NCBI GenBank assembly: GCA_947453195.1
Contig: CANGFO010000011.1
Location: 1-64,000 of the forward strand
Reading direction: 5' to 3'
Length of the DNA: 64,000 nt
From: Flavobacteriaceae bacterium
GTDB taxonomy: Bacteria > Bacteroidota > Bacteroidia > Flavobacteriales > Flavobacteriaceae
Shown here: positions 21,551 to 29,898 of the stretch, piece after piece
Layout of the letters: the number at the start of each line of letters is the position of its first letter
How positions within the stretch are numbered: the stretch's first letter is position 1
The notes under the pieces: model-generated
What the model was told of the DNA's origin: nothing
The model's input: only the letters and a program-made list of their open reading frames with translations
The model's database searches: none
Program-made: the position numbers and the translations under genes

Positions 21551-22612
21551 ATGAAAATATTAAAAAAGCTTATTTGCTTTACATTATTAAGTTCTGTTTC
21601 TGTTTTTTCTCAGGAAAACAAAGAGGTTAAGATTTCGGTTTCGGGATACTTGGAAGCATTTTATGCAAATGACTTTCAAAATTTGAATATTGAAAAGAAA
21701 TTGCCTTTTATGTATAACTACAACCGTCAAAATGAATTTAATTTAAACATTGGATTGCTTCGAACTAAAGTAACTTTTGAAAATGGTTATGCAAGTTTGG
21801 CTTTACATTCTGGGACTTATGTTGAAGATAATTATGCAAATGAGAAAATAAAATATGTTAGTGAAGCATTCGTAGGTATGTATTTAGATAAAGATAAAAA
21901 GCAAACCATTGAGGCCGGAATAATGCCAAGTTATATAGGTTTTGAAACGGCAAACTCTTCTTCTAATTTAACACTTACTCGCTCTATATTGGGAGAAAAC
22001 TCACCTTATTTCATGACCGGTGTAAAGTATAATTATACGCCTTCGGCAAAATGGAGTTTCTCAGGATTGTTAACCAACGGTTGGCAGCGTATTGCTAAAC
22101 CAAACGCAAAATCGCTTCCAAGTTTGGGATCACAATTAGTTTATAAACCAACTGAAAATGCAACGTTGAATTGGAGTGTGTTTATTGGAGATGAATCAAT
22201 AGCGACCGATTTACGAACACGCTATTTTAGTAATTTATATTATGATGTTAAATGGAAGAATAAATTTCATTCCATTATTGGATTTGATTACGGACTGCAA
22301 AAGAATAGTGTAGGGGATGGATATGATAATTGGTTTAGCCCTGTGATGATTACGCAGTATTCTATTAATTCCAAATGGCAAACAGCAGTTCGTGCCGAAT
22401 ACTATAAAGATGCAAAAAATGTATTGATTGCTAGTGGAAAGGAATTTAAAACTTTTGGAACTTCTTTAAATTTCGATTACTTACCCAATTCAAAAATGAA
22501 AATTAGATCTGAACTGCGTTACTTTAATTCAAAAGAAGCAGTGTTCTTAAGAAATGATTCGGCTGTAAATTCAAACTTGTTTGCAACGATGAGTTGGTGT
22601 TACGAATTTTAG
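21551..22612 (+). CDS. Outer-membrane porin (BBP2-like)
   Basis: 353 residues with signal peptide MKILKKLICFTLLSSVSVFSQ. The mature protein is a beta-barrel: VSGYLEAFYANDFQ at the start, repeated amphipathic strands, a strand pair around QTIEAGIMPSYIGFE, and a terminal aromatic residue (CYEF). It resembles the beta-barrel porin 2 proteins that sit beside kdp genes in Bacteroidota. It starts 22 bases after kup, so a joint role in potassium entry is likely but unproven. Its stop overlaps the convergent sdaA stop by a few bases. Confidence 0.8.
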   Translation: MKILKKLICFTLLSSVSVFSQENKEVKISVSGYLEAFYANDFQNLNIEKKLPFMYNYNRQNEFNLNIGLLRTKVTFENGYASLALHSGTYVEDNYANEKIKYVSEAFVGMYLDKDKKQTIEAGIMPSYIGFETANSSSNLTLTRSILGENSPYFMTGVKYNYTPSAKWSFSGLLTNGWQRIAKPNAKSLPSLGSQLVYKPTENATLNWSVFIGDESIATDLRTRYFSNLYYDVKWKNKFHSIIGFDYGLQKNSVGDGYDNWFSPVMITQYSINSKWQTAVRAEYYKDAKNVLIASGKEFKTFGTSLNFDYLPNSKMKIRSELRYFNSKEAVFLRNDSAVNSNLFATMSWCYEF

Positions 22613-24036
22613 CAATCGGCAAGATTCACTGCTACAGCTAAGCCACCTTCTGAAGTTTCTTTGTATTTAGAATTCATGTCTTTGGCAGTTTGCCACATGG
22701 TATCGATCACTTTATCTAAAGGAACTTTGGCATTTTTAGCATCGGTTTCAAGTGCTAGTTCCGCTGCATTAATCGCTTTAATTGCTCCCATAGTATTGCG
22801 TTCTATACACGGAATTTGAACCAAACCACCAATTGGGTCACAGGTTAATCCTAAGTGGTGTTCCATAGCAATCTCAGCTGCCATTTGCACTTGATCTGGT
22901 GTTCCACCCATTAATTCGCATAAAGCTGCAGCTGCCATGGCAGAAGAAACGCCAATTTCTGCTTGACAGCCGCCCATTGCCGCCGATATTGTAGAGCCTT
23001 TTTTAAAGATACTTCCTATTTCACCTGCTACCATTAAGAATTGCTTGATTTCTTTTTCGCCCGCGTTGTGGTTTTCAATAACTAAATAATACATTAAAAC
23101 CGCTGGTATCACTCCGGCACTTCCATTAGTAGGAGCGGTAACTACACGGCCAAGAGAAGCATTAACTTCGTTTACAGCTAAAGCAAAACACGAAACCCAT
23201 TTTAAGATTTGACGGAATTTAACTTCAGTTTTTCTAATGGTTTCGAGCCATTCTTGTGGATTAGAATATTGGGCTTCACCAATTAAATTTTGATGCATAT
23301 CAAATGCTCTACGTCGCACATTTAATCCGCCAGGTAAGATGCCTTCGCTATGGCAACCGATGTACATGCACTCGAGCATGGTTTCCCAAATACGCATTAG
23401 TTCGAAGTTAATTGATTCTTCCGAGCGCATGGCTTTCTCATTTTCATAAACCACTTCCGAAATAGATCGGTTTTGTTCATTACAAAAATTTAATAAATCT
23501 TGAGCATTATCAATCAAATAGGGAAAAGCACATTTTAAGTTCTTATTCTTATTGGAATTTTCTTGCTCTTCTTTCACTACAAATCCGCCGCCAATAGAGT
23601 AGAAGGTAGAAGTGTATTCTGAATTATCCTTAAAAGAAGCGGTGAACGTCATTCCATTAGCATGAAACGGAAGAAAGTTCTTGTTAAAACGAATATCTTC
23701 CTCTGAAAAGAAAGGAATTTTTATTTCATTCCCTAATAAGATGAGATTATTGTCTTTAATATCTTTTACTATAGAAGAAATTGCATCTACAGGTATAGTT
23801 TCTGGATCTTGACCGCTTAAGCCAAGCATCACAGCTAAATCGGTAGCGTGCCCAACACCAGTTAAGGAAAGCGAACCGAATAAATCGACTTTGATAAAAT
23901 GAACTTTATCTAATTGATTTTTTTCTCGAAGCTCGGCTAAAAAATGTTCTGCAGCACGCCAAGGACCTAGTGTATGTGAGCTAGATGGGCCAACGCCAAT
24001 TTTAAGCATGTCAAAAATCGAGATACAGTGTTCCAT
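22609..24036 (-). CDS. sdaA: L-serine ammonia-lyase, iron-sulfur type
   Basis: 475 residues from the ATG at 24036 ([25 protein letters not shown]). An ATG further upstream would add 39 unlikely residues running through the intergenic region. Converts L-serine to pyruvate and ammonia using a [4Fe-4S] cluster, not PLP. The SSSHT motif of the beta region and cluster-type cysteines are visible in [18 protein letters not shown] and [16 protein letters not shown]. Alpha and beta regions are fused in one chain as in E. coli SdaA. Its stop codon overlaps that of the convergent porin gene, leaving no room for a terminator. Confidence 0.94.
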   Translation of the reverse strand: MEHCISIFDMLKIGVGPSSSHTLGPWRAAEHFLAELREKNQLDKVHFIKVDLFGSLSLTGVGHATDLAVMLGLSGQDPETIPVDAISSIVKDIKDNNLILLGNEIKIPFFSEEDIRFNKNFLPFHANGMTFTASFKDNSEYTSTFYSIGGGFVVKEEQENSNKNKNLKCAFPYLIDNAQDLLNFCNEQNRSISEVVYENEKAMRSEESINFELMRIWETMLECMYIGCHSEGILPGGLNVRRRAFDMHQNLIGEAQYSNPQEWLETIRKTEVKFRQILKWVSCFALAVNEVNASLGRVVTAPTNGSAGVIPAVLMYYLVIENHNAGEKEIKQFLMVAGEIGSIFKKGSTISAAMGGCQAEIGVSSAMAAAALCELMGGTPDQVQMAAEIAMEHHLGLTCDPIGGLVQIPCIERNTMGAIKAINAAELALETDAKNAKVPLDKVIDTMWQTAKDMNSKYKETSEGGLAVAVNLADC

Positions 24037-24144
24037 AAAGAAATGTTTATTTTGAAAAACAAATATACTAGAATAACTCAAAAAATGACACTTGAAACGA
24101 GCTATTATTACGAATATGATAATCAGTCCAGTTTTCTTTAAATT

Positions 24145-24230
24145 AAATGTCATCTTGTCATATTAAATTACGACATTTTTAGTAAAAACTGACATTTTAA
24201 TGGCTTTTTTGTAATGGCACAAAGATTGAT
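24145..24230 (+). promoter_or_regulatory. dnaK upstream region: sigma-54-like promoter and repeated TGTCA/TGACA sites
   Basis: TGGCAC at 24215-24220, five bases, then TTGAT resembles a -24/-12 promoter (TGGCAC-N5-TTGC). GG-N10-GA spacing is correct, but the -12 GC is GA. Upstream are AAATGTCA (24145-24152), TTGTCA (24155-24160), GACATTTTT (24172-24180) and TGACATTTT (24190-24198). The first and last are exact inverted copies over 8 bp. No CIRCE element (HrcA site) is present. The regulator is unknown. Confidence 0.4.
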
Positions 24231-24284
24231 TATTGCTAGTCGAGTTGTTAAATAAGTTTACAATTAAAATTAAATATAACAAAA

Positions 24285-26171
24285 ATGGGTAAAATAATCG
24301 GAATCGATTTAGGTACAACAAACTCTTGTGTTTCTGTAATGGAAGGAAATGAAGCTGTTGTTATTCCTAACGCAGAAGGAAAAAGAACAACACCATCTAT
24401 CATTGCATTTGTAGAAGGCGGAGAAATTAAAGTAGGAGATCCTGCAAAAAGACAAGCAGTAACTAATCCAACAAAAACTATTGCTTCTATCAAACGTTTT
24501 ATGGGGCATTCTTTTTCTGAAGTTTCTGCTGAAGCAAAAAGAGTTTCTTATTCTGTAGTAAAAGGAGACAACAATACACCACGTGTAGACATTGACGGAC
24601 GTTTGTATACTGCTCAAGAATTGTCAGCAATGACACTTCAAAAAATGAAAAAAACTGCTGAAGACTATTTAGGTCAAACAGTAACTGAAGCAGTTATTAC
24701 AGTTCCTGCTTACTTTAATGATGCACAACGTCAAGCTACTAAAGAAGCTGGAGAAATTGCTGGTCTTAAAGTAATGCGTATCATCAACGAACCAACTGCT
24801 GCAGCGTTAGCTTATGGTTTGGATAAAAAAGGAACCGATCAAAAAATTGCTGTTTACGATTTAGGTGGAGGTACCTTTGATATTTCTGTTCTTGAATTAG
24901 GAGACGGAGTATTTGAAGTATTATCTACAAATGGAGATACACACTTAGGTGGAGATGATTTTGACCACGAAATTATTGACTGGTTAGCAAATGAATTTTT
25001 AGCTGAAGAAGGAATCGATTTACGTTTAGATCCAATGTCTCTTCAAAGATTAAAAGAAGCTGCTGAGAAAGCAAAAATTGAATTGTCTTCTTCTGCAGAA
25101 ACTGAAATCAACTTACCTTATGTTACGGCTACAGCTTCTGGACCAAAACACTTAGTGAAAAAATTATCAAGATCTAAATTCGAACAATTAACAGATGCTT
25201 TAGTAAAACGCTCTATGGCGCCAGTTGCAAAAGCACTTAAAGATGCAGGTTTGTCTGTTTCTGATATTGACGAAGTAATCTTAGTAGGAGGTTCTACTCG
25301 TATGCCAAAAATTGCTGAAGAAGTTGAAAAATTCTTCGGTAAAAAAGCTTCTAAAGGAGTAAATCCTGATGAGGTAGTTGCAATTGGAGCAGCTATTCAA
25401 GGTGGTGTACTTTCTGGTGATGTTAAAGATGTATTGTTATTAGACGTTACTCCTTTATCATTAGGAATTGAAACTATGGGTGGTGTTATGACAACGCTTA
25501 TTGAATCAAATACTACGATCCCAACTAAAAAATCACAAGTATTCTCTACTGCTGCCGATTCTCAACCATCAGTTGAAATCCATGTATTGCAAGGAGCAAG
25601 AACTATGGCGGTTGATAACAAAACAATTGGTCGTTTCCACTTAGATGGAATTCCACCAGCACCAAGAGGGGTTCCTCAAATCGAAGTTACTTTTGATATT
25701 GATGCTAATGGTATCATCAAAGTTTCGGCTACTGATAAAGGAACAGGAAAATCTCATGACATTCGTATCGAAGCTTCTTCAGGTTTAACTGCAGAAGAAA
25801 TCGAGAAAATGAAAAAAGATGCAGAAATGAATGCAGAAAGTGATCGCGTTGCTAAAGAAAAAGCTGAAAAATTAAATGAAGCAGATAGTATGATCTTCCA
25901 AACTGAATCACAATTGAAAGAACTTGGAGATAAATTATCAGATGAGCACAAAACTGCAATTGAATATGCATTAACTGAATTAAGAATGGCACACCAATCT
26001 CAAGATTTGGAAGCAATTCAAAAAGGTTTAGACAATGTAAATGCAGCTTGGAAAACAGCTACCGAGGCAATGTATGCTCAAGGTGGTGACCAAGGTCAAG
26101 CGCAAGAAGCTCCTTCACAAGAAGCACAAGGTGATAACACACAAGATGTAGATTTTGAAGAAGTAAAATAA
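24285..26171 (+). CDS. dnaK: Chaperone DnaK (Hsp70)
   Basis: 628 residues. ATP-driven folding chaperone of the cytoplasm. It starts [21 protein letters not shown], carries the phosphate-2 loop [16 protein letters not shown], the linker [19 protein letters not shown], and ends with the EEVK peptide (DVDFEEVK). Codon use is strongly of the highly expressed type. dnaJ and grpE are not adjacent, which is normal in Flavobacteria. The upstream region carries a possible sigma-54-like element and repeated TGACA sites. Confidence 0.97.
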   Translation: MGKIIGIDLGTTNSCVSVMEGNEAVVIPNAEGKRTTPSIIAFVEGGEIKVGDPAKRQAVTNPTKTIASIKRFMGHSFSEVSAEAKRVSYSVVKGDNNTPRVDIDGRLYTAQELSAMTLQKMKKTAEDYLGQTVTEAVITVPAYFNDAQRQATKEAGEIAGLKVMRIINEPTAAALAYGLDKKGTDQKIAVYDLGGGTFDISVLELGDGVFEVLSTNGDTHLGGDDFDHEIIDWLANEFLAEEGIDLRLDPMSLQRLKEAAEKAKIELSSSAETEINLPYVTATASGPKHLVKKLSRSKFEQLTDALVKRSMAPVAKALKDAGLSVSDIDEVILVGGSTRMPKIAEEVEKFFGKKASKGVNPDEVVAIGAAIQGGVLSGDVKDVLLLDVTPLSLGIETMGGVMTTLIESNTTIPTKKSQVFSTAADSQPSVEIHVLQGARTMAVDNKTIGRFHLDGIPPAPRGVPQIEVTFDIDANGIIKVSATDKGTGKSHDIRIEASSGLTAEEIEKMKKDAEMNAESDRVAKEKAEKLNEADSMIFQTESQLKELGDKLSDEHKTAIEYALTELRMAHQSQDLEAIQKGLDNVNAAWKTATEAMYAQGGDQGQAQEAPSQEAQGDNTQDVDFEEVK

Positions 26172-26200
26172 TACGCTTCTGATTTAATTCAGAATCAAAT

Positions 26201-26232
26201 AAAAAGCCAGACTATTTAGTCTGGCTTTTTTT
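26201..26232. terminator. Bidirectional terminator between dnaK and the small Cys-rich gene
   Basis: AAAAAGCCAGACTA at 26201-26214 pairs with 26217-26230, leaving an unpaired ATTT-type tip, with T/A runs on both sides. The last codons and stop (26212) of the minus-strand gene lie inside the hairpin, so the terminator doubles as coding sequence. Confidence 0.88.
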
Positions 26233-26466
26233 AAATAAGTAGTTTGAAATCTTACTAAGTACTTGTTCTGTTTTAGTTTGTTTTCTAGTGCTTAAATTCG
26301 AATGATAGCGCTCACACAGATGCTCCGATTCATTTATATTCGTAACGTCAGATTCAAATATATTCTTTTGGCACAAAGTGCAAAACCGTATTTTCTCCTC
26401 TGCCGATAATTCCAACCAATTTTCTTGGCAATGCTTTGGAACTACATTATTTTTTGTTGCCATCAA
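26212..26466 (-). CDS. Small cysteine-rich protein, putative zinc-binding
   Basis: 84 residues (83 if the second of two adjacent ATGs is used). Cysteines occur as HCQENW near residue 13 and FCTLCQKNIFESDVTN near 32-35, followed by a basic Ser/Lys-rich tail. The C...W...RFC-x2-C-x-K pattern resembles small Bacteroidota proteins that begin with a zinc-knuckle-like motif. I do not know a function. It ends inside the dnaK terminator and starts two bases downstream of the glutaminyl cyclotransferase gene, with which it probably shares a transcript. Confidence 0.7.
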   Translation of the reverse strand: MMATKNNVVPKHCQENWLELSAEEKIRFCTLCQKNIFESDVTNINESEHLCERYHSNLSTRKQTKTEQVLSKISNYLFKKSQTK

Positions 26467-26468
26467 AC

Positions 26469-27518
26469 TTATTGATTTATTCTGATCTCAAACATTTTAT
26501 CCCAATTTTTTCCCGTCACAAAAAAGGTTTTTGTTTTAGGATTGTAAGCAATTCCGTTTAAAACATCGGTATCAGGAAGTTGGGTGATTTCCTTTTCTAA
26601 ATTAGACATGTCAAGCATGGCTTCTACAGCACCATTTTTCGGATTGATGATGATAATTGCTTTTTTAAGATAGATGTTACTGTAAATTTTCCCGTCTACC
26701 CATTCTAATTCATTTACTTCTTTTATCTTGTTGTTTTCAGAATACACATTAATGTTGTCGGTTGTTTTTTGGGTCGCCGGATCCATTGTCCAAATTTTTT
26801 CAGAACTATCATTAAAGTAAATATTCTTACCGTCATTAGTCATTCCCCAACCTTCTGGTTTTTCAAATACAAATGTTGTTTCTAATTTCCAAGTTTTAGC
26901 ATTGTAAATAAATCCGATATGCTCTTTATAAGTTAGTTGGTATATTTTGTCATTTAATATAGTCAATCCTTCACCAAAATATTTGTCTTCTAATTTTAAA
27001 CTTTTAAGGATTTTTCCCGTTTTATAATCGGTTTTTAATAATCTAGAAGTTCCATATTGACCAACACTTTCGTATAAAGTATCCTTGTAAAATTCCAATC
27101 CTTCGGTATACGATTTAATATCGTGAGGGTAGGTGTTTACTATGGTGTAGGTTAAAACTTTGGGAGCAAAATCAGAAACCACTTCGATTCGTGTAGAATC
27201 TATTTCGGTATTTCCTTCAAAATAAACATTGGCTTTTAAATTTTGGTAGCCCAATTTTTGATCTTTTAATGGAAAACTTAATTTACCATTTCCTTTAACT
27301 GAACCTACTTTTAGGTTATTTATAGAATAAACTATGCTATCAATCTTTTTATTGCTACTGTCTATAATCTCCAATTTTACCGACTCCTTAGTTGAATATT
27401 GTGCTTTCAACACCGATTCATTAAAGCTAAAATAACTTTCGCTAGTATCGGCTACTTTGCAGCTTACCGCCAATAATGATGCTAATAAAATGAATTTTAA
27501 TGCGTTATAATTTTTCAT
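26469..27518 (-). CDS. Glutaminyl-peptide cyclotransferase, lipoprotein
   Basis: 349 residues from ATG 27518, which gives a lipoprotein signal (FILLASLLAVSC, lipidated Cys near 19). A longer reading to 27611 would run into the SRP RNA promoter and is rejected. Residues about 25-125 form an Ig-like domain not found in the shortest homologues. The rest is a beta-propeller of the plant/bacterial QC family (TYPHDIKSYTEGLEFYKDTLYES, LNGIAYNPKTKTFFVTGKNWDKMFEI). It cyclises N-terminal glutamine to pyroglutamate on exported proteins. In Bacteroidota many T9SS and periplasmic proteins begin with Gln after signal cleavage, which fits. Confidence 0.88.
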   Translation of the reverse strand: MKNYNALKFILLASLLAVSCKVADTSESYFSFNESVLKAQYSTKESVKLEIIDSSNKKIDSIVYSINNLKVGSVKGNGKLSFPLKDQKLGYQNLKANVYFEGNTEIDSTRIEVVSDFAPKVLTYTIVNTYPHDIKSYTEGLEFYKDTLYESVGQYGTSRLLKTDYKTGKILKSLKLEDKYFGEGLTILNDKIYQLTYKEHIGFIYNAKTWKLETTFVFEKPEGWGMTNDGKNIYFNDSSEKIWTMDPATQKTTDNINVYSENNKIKEVNELEWVDGKIYSNIYLKKAIIIINPKNGAVEAMLDMSNLEKEITQLPDTDVLNGIAYNPKTKTFFVTGKNWDKMFEIRINQ

Positions 27519-27572
27519 TACAAATAGATTGAATTTTAGTGATACAAATGTATTATTTAAGATGTTAATTTC

Positions 27573-27602
27573 TTGCAAAAATATAAAAAGATTGTATCTT
27601 TG
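27573..27602 (+). promoter_or_regulatory. Consensus housekeeping promoter of the SRP RNA
   Basis: TTG at 27573-27575, a 19-base spacer, then TATCTTTG at 27595-27602. This is an exact fit to the Bacteroidota TTG-N19-TAnnTTTG promoter, with the RNA predicted to start about 5 bases later. The best promoter in the window. Confidence 0.9.
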
Positions 27603-27606
27603 CATC

Positions 27607-27699
27607 GGCAAGTCCTACACGACCAGCTCCTGCAAAATCCTCCAGGATGGGAACATAGCAAAGGTATGTGGTTGAGCGGTGCGATGTAGGTCGCTTGCC
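27607..27699 (+). ncRNA. ffs: Small signal recognition particle RNA (4.5S-like)
   Basis: A 93-base hairpin RNA. The ends GGCAAG and CTTGCC pair. The apex carries the SRP domain IV signature: CCAGGATGGGAACATAGCAA, where GGAA is the conserved tetraloop and CAGG/AGCA are the symmetric and asymmetric internal-loop bases bound by Ffh. It has a consensus promoter just upstream and a T-run (27701-27707) at its end. It forms the SRP with Ffh for co-translational membrane targeting. Confidence 0.93.
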
Positions 27700-27710
27700 A
27701 TTTTTTTATT

Positions 27711-27736
27711 TCCGAACTTGGTTCGGATTTTTTTTT
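27711..27736 (+). terminator. Second terminator behind the SRP RNA
   Basis: Stem TCCGAAC (27711-27717) with GTTCGGA (27721-27727), loop TTG, then nine T. It follows the T-run directly after the SRP RNA and would catch read-through. Confidence 0.85.
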
Positions 27737-27826
27737 ATAACTACTTCTGAGTTTCAATTCACTTTTTAGAAAAAAGCAATCAAATATTAATTTAAGTTTT
27801 TATCTTTAAACTTTAAATTTTATACC

Positions 27827-28195
27827 ATGAAATTCCAGCCTATAGTTCCAATGATTTGGACTAAAGAATTAAACGAAACCGTCGATTTTTATTGTGATAT
27901 ATTAGGATTTACCTGCGGAAAATATAGTGAAGATTGGGGTTGGGCAGCCATTCATAAAGACGATTGTGAAATCATGATTGCCAAACCTAATGAGAATACA
28001 CCCTTTGAAAGACCTTATTTTTCAGGTACCTTTTATATTAAGACCGATGACGTAGATGTGCTTTGGAATCAAATAAAAGATAAAGTAAAAATTGCTTACG
28101 AGATAGAAGATTTTGATTGGGATATGCGTGAGTTTGCCATTTACGATAATAACAGTTACATGATTCAGTTTGGGCAAGATTTAGTAAAAAAATAG
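27827..28195 (+). CDS. VOC (glyoxalase/bleomycin-resistance fold) family protein
   Basis: 122 residues. Begins MKFQPIVPMIWTKELNETVDFYCDILGF and ends NSYMIQFGQDL, the standard paired beta-alpha-beta-beta-beta layout of the vicinal-oxygen-chelate fold, with HKDDCEIMI in the middle. Such single-domain proteins bind a metal or small molecule; the substrate cannot be told. It ends four bases before the SDR gene, so the two are probably one operon. Confidence 0.85.
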   Translation: MKFQPIVPMIWTKELNETVDFYCDILGFTCGKYSEDWGWAAIHKDDCEIMIAKPNENTPFERPYFSGTFYIKTDDVDVLWNQIKDKVKIAYEIEDFDWDMREFAIYDNNSYMIQFGQDLVKK

Positions 28196-28199
28196 AGAA

Positions 28200-29003
28200 A
28201 TGAGTAAAGTAGTATTTATTACCGGAGCTTCATCAGGAATAGGAAAATCAATTGGAGAGTTTTTGCATGCCAAAGGTTTTATTGTATACGGAACCAGCAG
28301 AAATCCAAATCGAATTACTGATTCGCAATTTCCGCTACTTGCTTTGGATGTCCGAAATAAAGAAAGTATTACTCAAGCTATCGATACAATTTTACAAAAA
28401 TCGGGTAGGATAGATGTAGTCATTAATAATGCTGGAGTTGGGATTACAGGTCCGATTGAAGAAATTCCTACCGAGGAAATCAAAAATAATTTCGAGACTA
28501 ATCTTTTTGGACCTATCGAAGTAATGAAAGCAGCATTGCCTGCCATGCGTTCGCAAAAATCGGGATTGATTATCAATATAACCTCTATTGCGGGTTATAT
28601 GGGATTACCTTATCGCGGAATCTACTCTGCTTCCAAAGGTGCTTTAGAGCTTATTACTGAAGCCCTTCGAATGGAAGTAAAATCTTTCGGAATACACATT
28701 ACAAATGTGGCTCCTGGAGATTTTGCAACCAATATTGCTGCTGGAAGATTTCATGCGCCACTTATAAAAGGTTCTGCTTATGAAATTCCGTATGGAACCA
28801 CACTAAGCATGATGAATGAACATGTAGATAGTGGAAGCAATCCCAATGAAATGGCCGAAGCGATATATAAAATTATAGAAAGTCCAAGTCCGAAAGGGCA
28901 TTATAAAATTGGTGCTTTCATGCAAAAATTTTCCATCGTCCTGAAACGAATTTTACCCGATAAAGTTTATGAGAAAATGCTCATGAATCATTATAAGTTA
29001 TAG
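28200..29003 (+). CDS. Short-chain dehydrogenase/reductase
   Basis: 267 residues. Rossmann motif TGASSGIG near residue 9, NNAG (INNAGVGI), and catalytic Ser-Tyr-Lys in SIAGYMGLPYRGIYSASK. Uses NAD(P)H; the substrate is not predictable. The C-terminal extension (about 230-267) is hydrophobic and resembles the subset that associates with lipid or sterol-like substrates. Follows the VOC gene at four bases. Confidence 0.92.
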   Translation: MSKVVFITGASSGIGKSIGEFLHAKGFIVYGTSRNPNRITDSQFPLLALDVRNKESITQAIDTILQKSGRIDVVINNAGVGITGPIEEIPTEEIKNNFETNLFGPIEVMKAALPAMRSQKSGLIINITSIAGYMGLPYRGIYSASKGALELITEALRMEVKSFGIHITNVAPGDFATNIAAGRFHAPLIKGSAYEIPYGTTLSMMNEHVDSGSNPNEMAEAIYKIIESPSPKGHYKIGAFMQKFSIVLKRILPDKVYEKMLMNHYKL

Positions 29004-29049
29004 ATGATGGAAGTTTGAATAAGTAATTTTAAGATCAGCTCCTAATAAA

Positions 29050-29080
29050 TTGATTATTGAAATTGAAATTTGTAATTTTG
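29050..29080 (+). promoter_or_regulatory. Promoter of the fructose-6-phosphate aldolase-like gene
   Basis: TTG at 29050-29052, a 20-base spacer and TAATTTTG at 29073-29080, close to the Bacteroidota consensus (19-base spacer). The start codon is 32 bases further. Confidence 0.65.
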
Positions 29081-29112
29081 CCACATAAACACAACTTTAT
29101 AACATACAAACT

Positions 29113-29769
29113 ATGAAATTTTTTATCGACACAGCAAACCTAAATGACATTAAAGAAGCGCAATCTCTAGGGATTTTAGATGGAGTTACTACCAATCCTT
29201 CGTTGATGGCTAAAGAAGGAATCACTGGAAAAAACAATATCTTAAAACATTACGTTGACATTTGCACTATCGTGGATGGTGAAGTAAGTGCCGAAGTAAA
29301 CGCTACCGATTATGAAGGAATGATTAAAGAAGGTGAGGAGTTGGCAGATTTACACGATCAAATTGTAGTGAAAATCCCAATGACCAAAGACGGAATTAAA
29401 GCGTGTAAATATTTTTCTGATAAAGGAATTAAAACCAATGTAACTTTAGTGTTTTCTTGCGGGCAAGCTTTATTAGCTGCTAAAGCAGGTGCTACTTTTG
29501 TTTCGCCATTTGTGGGTCGTTTAGACGATGTTTCTACAGATGGTTTGAACTTGATTCAAGAAATTAGAGAAATCTATGATAACTATGGGTATGAAACTCA
29601 AATCCTTGCTGCATCAGTTCGTCATACTATGCACATTGTTAACTGTGCTAAAATTGGTGCCGATGTAATGACAGGACCATTATCTGCAATTTTAGGGTTA
29701 TTAAAACACCCACTTACTGATATCGGATTGGCTCAATTTATTGCTGATTTCGAGAAAGGAAATAAATAA
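29113..29769 (+). CDS. fsa: Transaldolase of the short (TalC / fructose-6-phosphate aldolase) class
   Basis: 218 residues: [36 protein letters not shown] at the start, and the Schiff-base lysine in [10 protein letters not shown]. The short class contains both transaldolases of the pentose phosphate pathway and fructose-6-phosphate aldolases. Sequence alone does not decide, though in Bacteroidota this gene often provides the transaldolase step. Single gene with its own promoter and terminator. Confidence 0.93.
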   Translation: MKFFIDTANLNDIKEAQSLGILDGVTTNPSLMAKEGITGKNNILKHYVDICTIVDGEVSAEVNATDYEGMIKEGEELADLHDQIVVKIPMTKDGIKACKYFSDKGIKTNVTLVFSCGQALLAAKAGATFVSPFVGRLDDVSTDGLNLIQEIREIYDNYGYETQILAASVRHTMHIVNCAKIGADVMTGPLSAILGLLKHPLTDIGLAQFIADFEKGNK

Positions 29770-29791
29770 TCCCAAATTTATACTTCCTACT

Positions 29792-29826
29792 AAAGCGACT
29801 TTCAGAAATGAAAGTCGCTTTTTTTT
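29792..29826 (+). terminator. Intrinsic terminator of the aldolase gene
   Basis: A 12-bp stem (AAAGCGACTTTC, 29792-29803, with 29810-29821), loop AGAAAT, then a T-run. It may also serve the minus-strand gene ending at 29899. Confidence 0.9.
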
Positions 29827-29898
29827 AGATATGTTTTTTATGGGATAGATTAATATAATATTGGAGTATTCAACACCTTAAATACAGAACCTTGAGTC

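Noticed and set aside
24037..24153. 39-residue N-terminal extension of L-serine ammonia-lyase
   Set aside because: The family begins near [22 protein letters not shown]; the extra residues lie in the dnaK-sdaA intergenic region that carries the repeated TGACA sites.
27557..27757. Minus-strand 66-residue ORF across the SRP RNA region
   Set aside because: It is antisense to the SRP RNA, its promoter and terminator, and has no protein-like pattern; the RNA explains the conserved sequence.
29113..29769. Calling the aldolase firmly as transaldolase tal
   Set aside because: Short-class enzymes include both transaldolase and fructose-6-phosphate aldolase; sequence inspection cannot separate them, so the call is kept open.
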